A DNA stretch of 44,638 bases from a virus: positions 1-44,638 of IMG/VR virus record IMGVR_UViG_3300018416_001991; one strand, given 5' to 3'. How positions within the stretch are numbered: position 1 is the first letter of the stretch; each line of letters opens with the position of its first letter. The translations under genes were made by a program, and so were the position numbers. Below the pieces are notes generated by a model. The model worked only from the letters and a program-made list of their open reading frames with translations, did no database searches and had not been told where the DNA came from. Positions 42,297 to 44,638 of the stretch are shown here, in pieces.

Positions 42297-42304
42297 TATT
42301 TATA
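42297..42304 (-). promoter_or_regulatory. T4-type late promoter TATAAATA (perfect core)
   Basis: The minus strand reads GGGTATAAATAGTATTATG. The core is exact and the following GTATT matches the extended T4 consensus (CTATT) in four of five bases. The predicted start falls at or next to the ATG of the gp25-like gene, so the message may be leaderless. Confidence 0.65.
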
Positions 42305-42309
42305 CCCTA

Positions 42310-44631
42310 TTATTTTAGTACCCATTTACTACCATTATAAATCCACTTAAGTGAGGCACCGCCTAGATAACCAGTAACATAGTTCTCATTGATTGTAATA
42401 ACTCCGCCGCCGCCGCCTGTTGTACCAGTATAGCCTGCACTTCCGCCTTCTGAACCACCTGCATCTACATTATCAGCATCTGAGTTATCTGATGTTAGTG
42501 GACCATCTCCGATATCTTCGCCTTCGACACTTTCAACTGTATTTTCTGGTGCAGGATATCCTGTTATAACAGGCGTATAATCAGTAGTAAAGGGTTCAGT
42601 TTTAAATTGTGTCTTTTTCTTCGGTACAAATGTTTTTGCAATAGTTGCTAATATGTTTGAGTATGTTGTATCATCATAATCATTAGGGTTCAAGCCCTGA
42701 ATGCCTTCAAGTATTGCGGCATTAAAATAATCTTCGTTGTCCGGGCCTGCAGCCTCGGCGCCGGGTGTTAATATACCGTCACCATCCTGATCAGTAGCAT
42801 ACCCACCTCCAAGTTGAGCATTAGACCAAGCCTTAAGACTATTTTCTATAGCACTGAATGGATTTGTTGCTGGGGCAACAGAATTGTCTACATCAATACT
42901 AGCAAATAGTGCTTCTGCGGCTTCGATTTTTGTTACCAAGTTTGTATATGTAGATGATGTTGCGGCCGCTTCGTATGCCGCTTGAGCCGCTGTAATTTCA
43001 GGTGACCCTGCAGGGAACGTTGTTTGTACTTCAAATAGTTTTGCTTGTTTCTTAGCAATTCCTTTAGATAAAACACTTAATGTTTGTATATCTTTTGACA
43101 GTTCTTTTCTTACTGCTAGTAGATTGCTAGCCGCAGTGAGTGTACCTTGAGGTATTTCTCCTAATAAGTTAGGTCTAGGTACAATTGGATCTAACACACT
43201 ATCTATTAAGGATGTAATAGAAGATCGATCATATGTATTGACTGCAACAACAGGTAGTTTAATAGTAGACCCTCCACCTGCAGTCAAAGATGACAACGCA
43301 GATTGCAGTGCGGCTGATGCTCCAGGACTTAACGCATTTGAAAGCGGTCCCTCTATAGCACCTGTCAATTGTTTTGTCATAGAACTAAAAGTATCTTTGA
43401 CATCTCCTAAACCAGTCCAGTTTTGATTACCCCATACAGCGGCGCCGACATCGCTGCCGCTGAATGCCAAGGCCCCTACTCCCTTTAGACCTTCAGTAAC
43501 ATCTTCTATGCCGTCTGCAATTGGATTAACTGCACCGACAGCATTGTTTACAACTGCGCCTGCTAGTTTTTGTCCACCAGGTAATTGACTTACACCGGAT
43601 GCGATAGTTCCTGCAATTTTTGATGATTGTCCTTGTTGTACTTGCCTTGCCGCGGCTCCTAATGTTCCTTGAACTGCTAAAGTTTCTGCACTGACTCCAG
43701 AAGCATTCAAGGCATTTATAGATTCGCTAATTGCGGCTTTAGCCGCATCGTCACCAGATGCGGCAATTGCGGCAACTGCTCCTGCTTGAGTCGTTAACAC
43801 GCCTGTAATTCCGTCAGTTACTCTAGGTCTAGTTCCTAATTCTGCATCAGGCACAACTCCTTGTGTAATGAATGGGGCCGTTCCATCGCCCAACGCCGTT
43901 GCAAGGTCTGAATCAATTGAGTCTGCAAGTGCTAAATCTAATCCCGTCATACCAGCACTTGCTCCGGCGACGCCGGCTGCGGCTGCGCCTGCAGTTGCTA
44001 CTAAATCAACAGGAACGTCAGCAGGTAAAACAGGGAATGAATTAACGATAGATTTAAATGATGATGCCGCCGCTCCTATATTTAGATCGGCACCGACACC
44101 TGGTAAATCAAGACCGCTGTTACTAAGTGTATCTAATGCTGATACAATGCCACCACCGGCACCTGACAAAGCAGATGCTATCATTGCTGATGAACCGCTT
44201 TTCATTTTTGATAGTACTTCGGCTTTGGCTCCTGAAACACTTAGATCACTTCCTTGACTTTTATAACTGGTAATTATGCTCCCTACATCTTGTGCATTTT
44301 CTGCTACATTTCCTTTATCTGCTAATGTTGTTGCTGTACCCTGTACAAGTGCCCCGATACCGCCTGAGTTTTCTTTACCTGATATGGCTTTTATTTCTTG
44401 TAATGCTTTTTGTCCTTTCTGTAATACTTGTACTGAAGATTTTGCCTGTGCTCCTGTAGAATTTGTAAATTGTTCTAATGTGTTAACACCATCTTTTCCA
44501 GTAAATGCAGTTGATGGCATAACTGATGATAATTTATCGGGACTAATAAAGCCATCAAAATCACCATTTGCTTGTACGTTTTCACTGCTAACTAGTTTCC
44601 CGGCGTTCGCCGCAATCAAAGTATTAACCAT
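42310..44631 (-). CDS. Ala/Gly/Ser-rich virion structural protein, 773 aa
   Basis: I recognise no enzyme domain. Residues 1-430 are low-complexity and rich in Ala, Gly, Ser, Val and Leu (for example TAGAAAAGVAGASAGMTGLD, SALSGAGGGIVSALDTL), suggesting extended or coiled structure. Residues about 490-580 look helical (ASNLLAVRKELSKDIQTLSV, AAQAAYEAAATSS). An EF-hand or dockerin-like calcium loop, ATDQDGDGILTPGAEA, lies near 612-627. The C-terminus has a glycine run (TGGGGGVITINENY) before YLGGASLKWIYNGSKWVLK. It sits directly before gp25, where marine T4-like phages encode hub or tail-tube-associated proteins, so a baseplate-hub role is likely but unproven; no gp5 lysozyme motif is present. 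The ATG is seven bases from the window edge, so its upstream region is not visible. Confidence 0.6.
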   Translation of the reverse strand: MVNTLIAANAGKLVSSENVQANGDFDGFISPDKLSSVMPSTAFTGKDGVNTLEQFTNSTGAQAKSSVQVLQKGQKALQEIKAISGKENSGGIGALVQGTATTLADKGNVAENAQDVGSIITSYKSQGSDLSVSGAKAEVLSKMKSGSSAMIASALSGAGGGIVSALDTLSNSGLDLPGVGADLNIGAAASSFKSIVNSFPVLPADVPVDLVATAGAAAAGVAGASAGMTGLDLALADSIDSDLATALGDGTAPFITQGVVPDAELGTRPRVTDGITGVLTTQAGAVAAIAASGDDAAKAAISESINALNASGVSAETLAVQGTLGAAARQVQQGQSSKIAGTIASGVSQLPGGQKLAGAVVNNAVGAVNPIADGIEDVTEGLKGVGALAFSGSDVGAAVWGNQNWTGLGDVKDTFSSMTKQLTGAIEGPLSNALSPGASAALQSALSSLTAGGGSTIKLPVVAVNTYDRSSITSLIDSVLDPIVPRPNLLGEIPQGTLTAASNLLAVRKELSKDIQTLSVLSKGIAKKQAKLFEVQTTFPAGSPEITAAQAAYEAAATSSTYTNLVTKIEAAEALFASIDVDNSVAPATNPFSAIENSLKAWSNAQLGGGYATDQDGDGILTPGAEAAGPDNEDYFNAAILEGIQGLNPNDYDDTTYSNILATIAKTFVPKKKTQFKTEPFTTDYTPVITGYPAPENTVESVEGEDIGDGPLTSDNSDADNVDAGGSEGGSAGYTGTTGGGGGVITINENYVTGYLGGASLKWIYNGSKWVLK

Positions 44632-44638
44632 AGTATCG

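Noticed and set aside
43868-44257. Plus-strand 129-codon Ala/Pro-rich frame
   Set aside because: It is a mirror of the Ala/Gly/Ser-rich coding region of the 773-aa gene and has no ribosome-binding site.
42310-44631. gp5-type tail lysozyme in the 773-aa protein
   Set aside because: No lysozyme catalytic motif (such as the ExxxxxxxD/T pattern of T4-type lysozymes in context) or OB-fold signature is recognisable.

Overview
The window looks like part of the genome of a marine T4-like myovirus. Every gene I can support lies on the minus strand, so the biological order runs from the right end to the left. The DNA is AT-rich. The right part carries baseplate genes in the T4-like order gp25, gp6, then a gp7-position giant. 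The intergenic gaps repeatedly hold a T4-type late-promoter core (TATAAATA or close variants). Proteins with an N-terminal 'twitch' and a radical SAM domain, plus the fibre and baseplate protein styles seen here, are familiar from pelagiphages and cyanophages. I cannot tell SAR11 from picocyanobacterial hosts by sequence alone. A phage-encoded proteobacterial-style outer-membrane protein (DUF481-like) slightly favours a proteobacterial host.

Right half, about 16.1-44.6 kb: virion structure. In order of transcription it holds an Ala/Gly/Ser-rich 773-aa structural protein, a gp25-like baseplate wedge protein, a long gp6-like wedge protein, and a single 19.3-kb gene for a 6430-aa gp7-position protein. 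The giant protein contains beta-propeller-like stretches and many degenerate copies of one roughly 70-aa module. After it come a previously uncalled 46-aa ORF, a 206-aa protein sharing a motif with that ORF, a fibre protein ending in a Peptidase_G2-type self-cleaving domain, and a 317-aa fibre/tail protein.

Middle, about 12.7-16.1 kb: small conserved-looking proteins and three GT-A-like glycosyltransferase candidates. One 51-aa gene with a GTG start and a good Shine-Dalgarno sequence is easily missed.

Left part, 1-12.7 kb: a tightly packed, overlapping gene string. It encodes four N-terminal-twitch radical SAM proteins, one SPASM-like radical SAM protein and one B12-binding-type radical SAM protein (cut by the window edge). 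Between them are an exported DUF481-like beta-barrel protein, a GDP-mannose 3,5-epimerase-like enzyme, two related glycosyltransferase-like proteins, an SGNH/GDSL-type hydrolase and a small lysine-rich protein. The genes overlap by 1-35 bases, or are 1 base apart in one case, so they are probably cotranscribed and translationally coupled.

My reading, as inference, is a phage-encoded surface-chemistry system: sugar-nucleotide epimerisation, glycosyl transfer, possible de-esterification and several radical SAM modifications. It could act on virion fibres (the giant protein is an obvious candidate substrate) or on the host envelope. No substrate is identified by the sequence itself. I saw no tRNA, CRISPR array, IS element or attachment site, and no gene-free stretch longer than about 120 bases.
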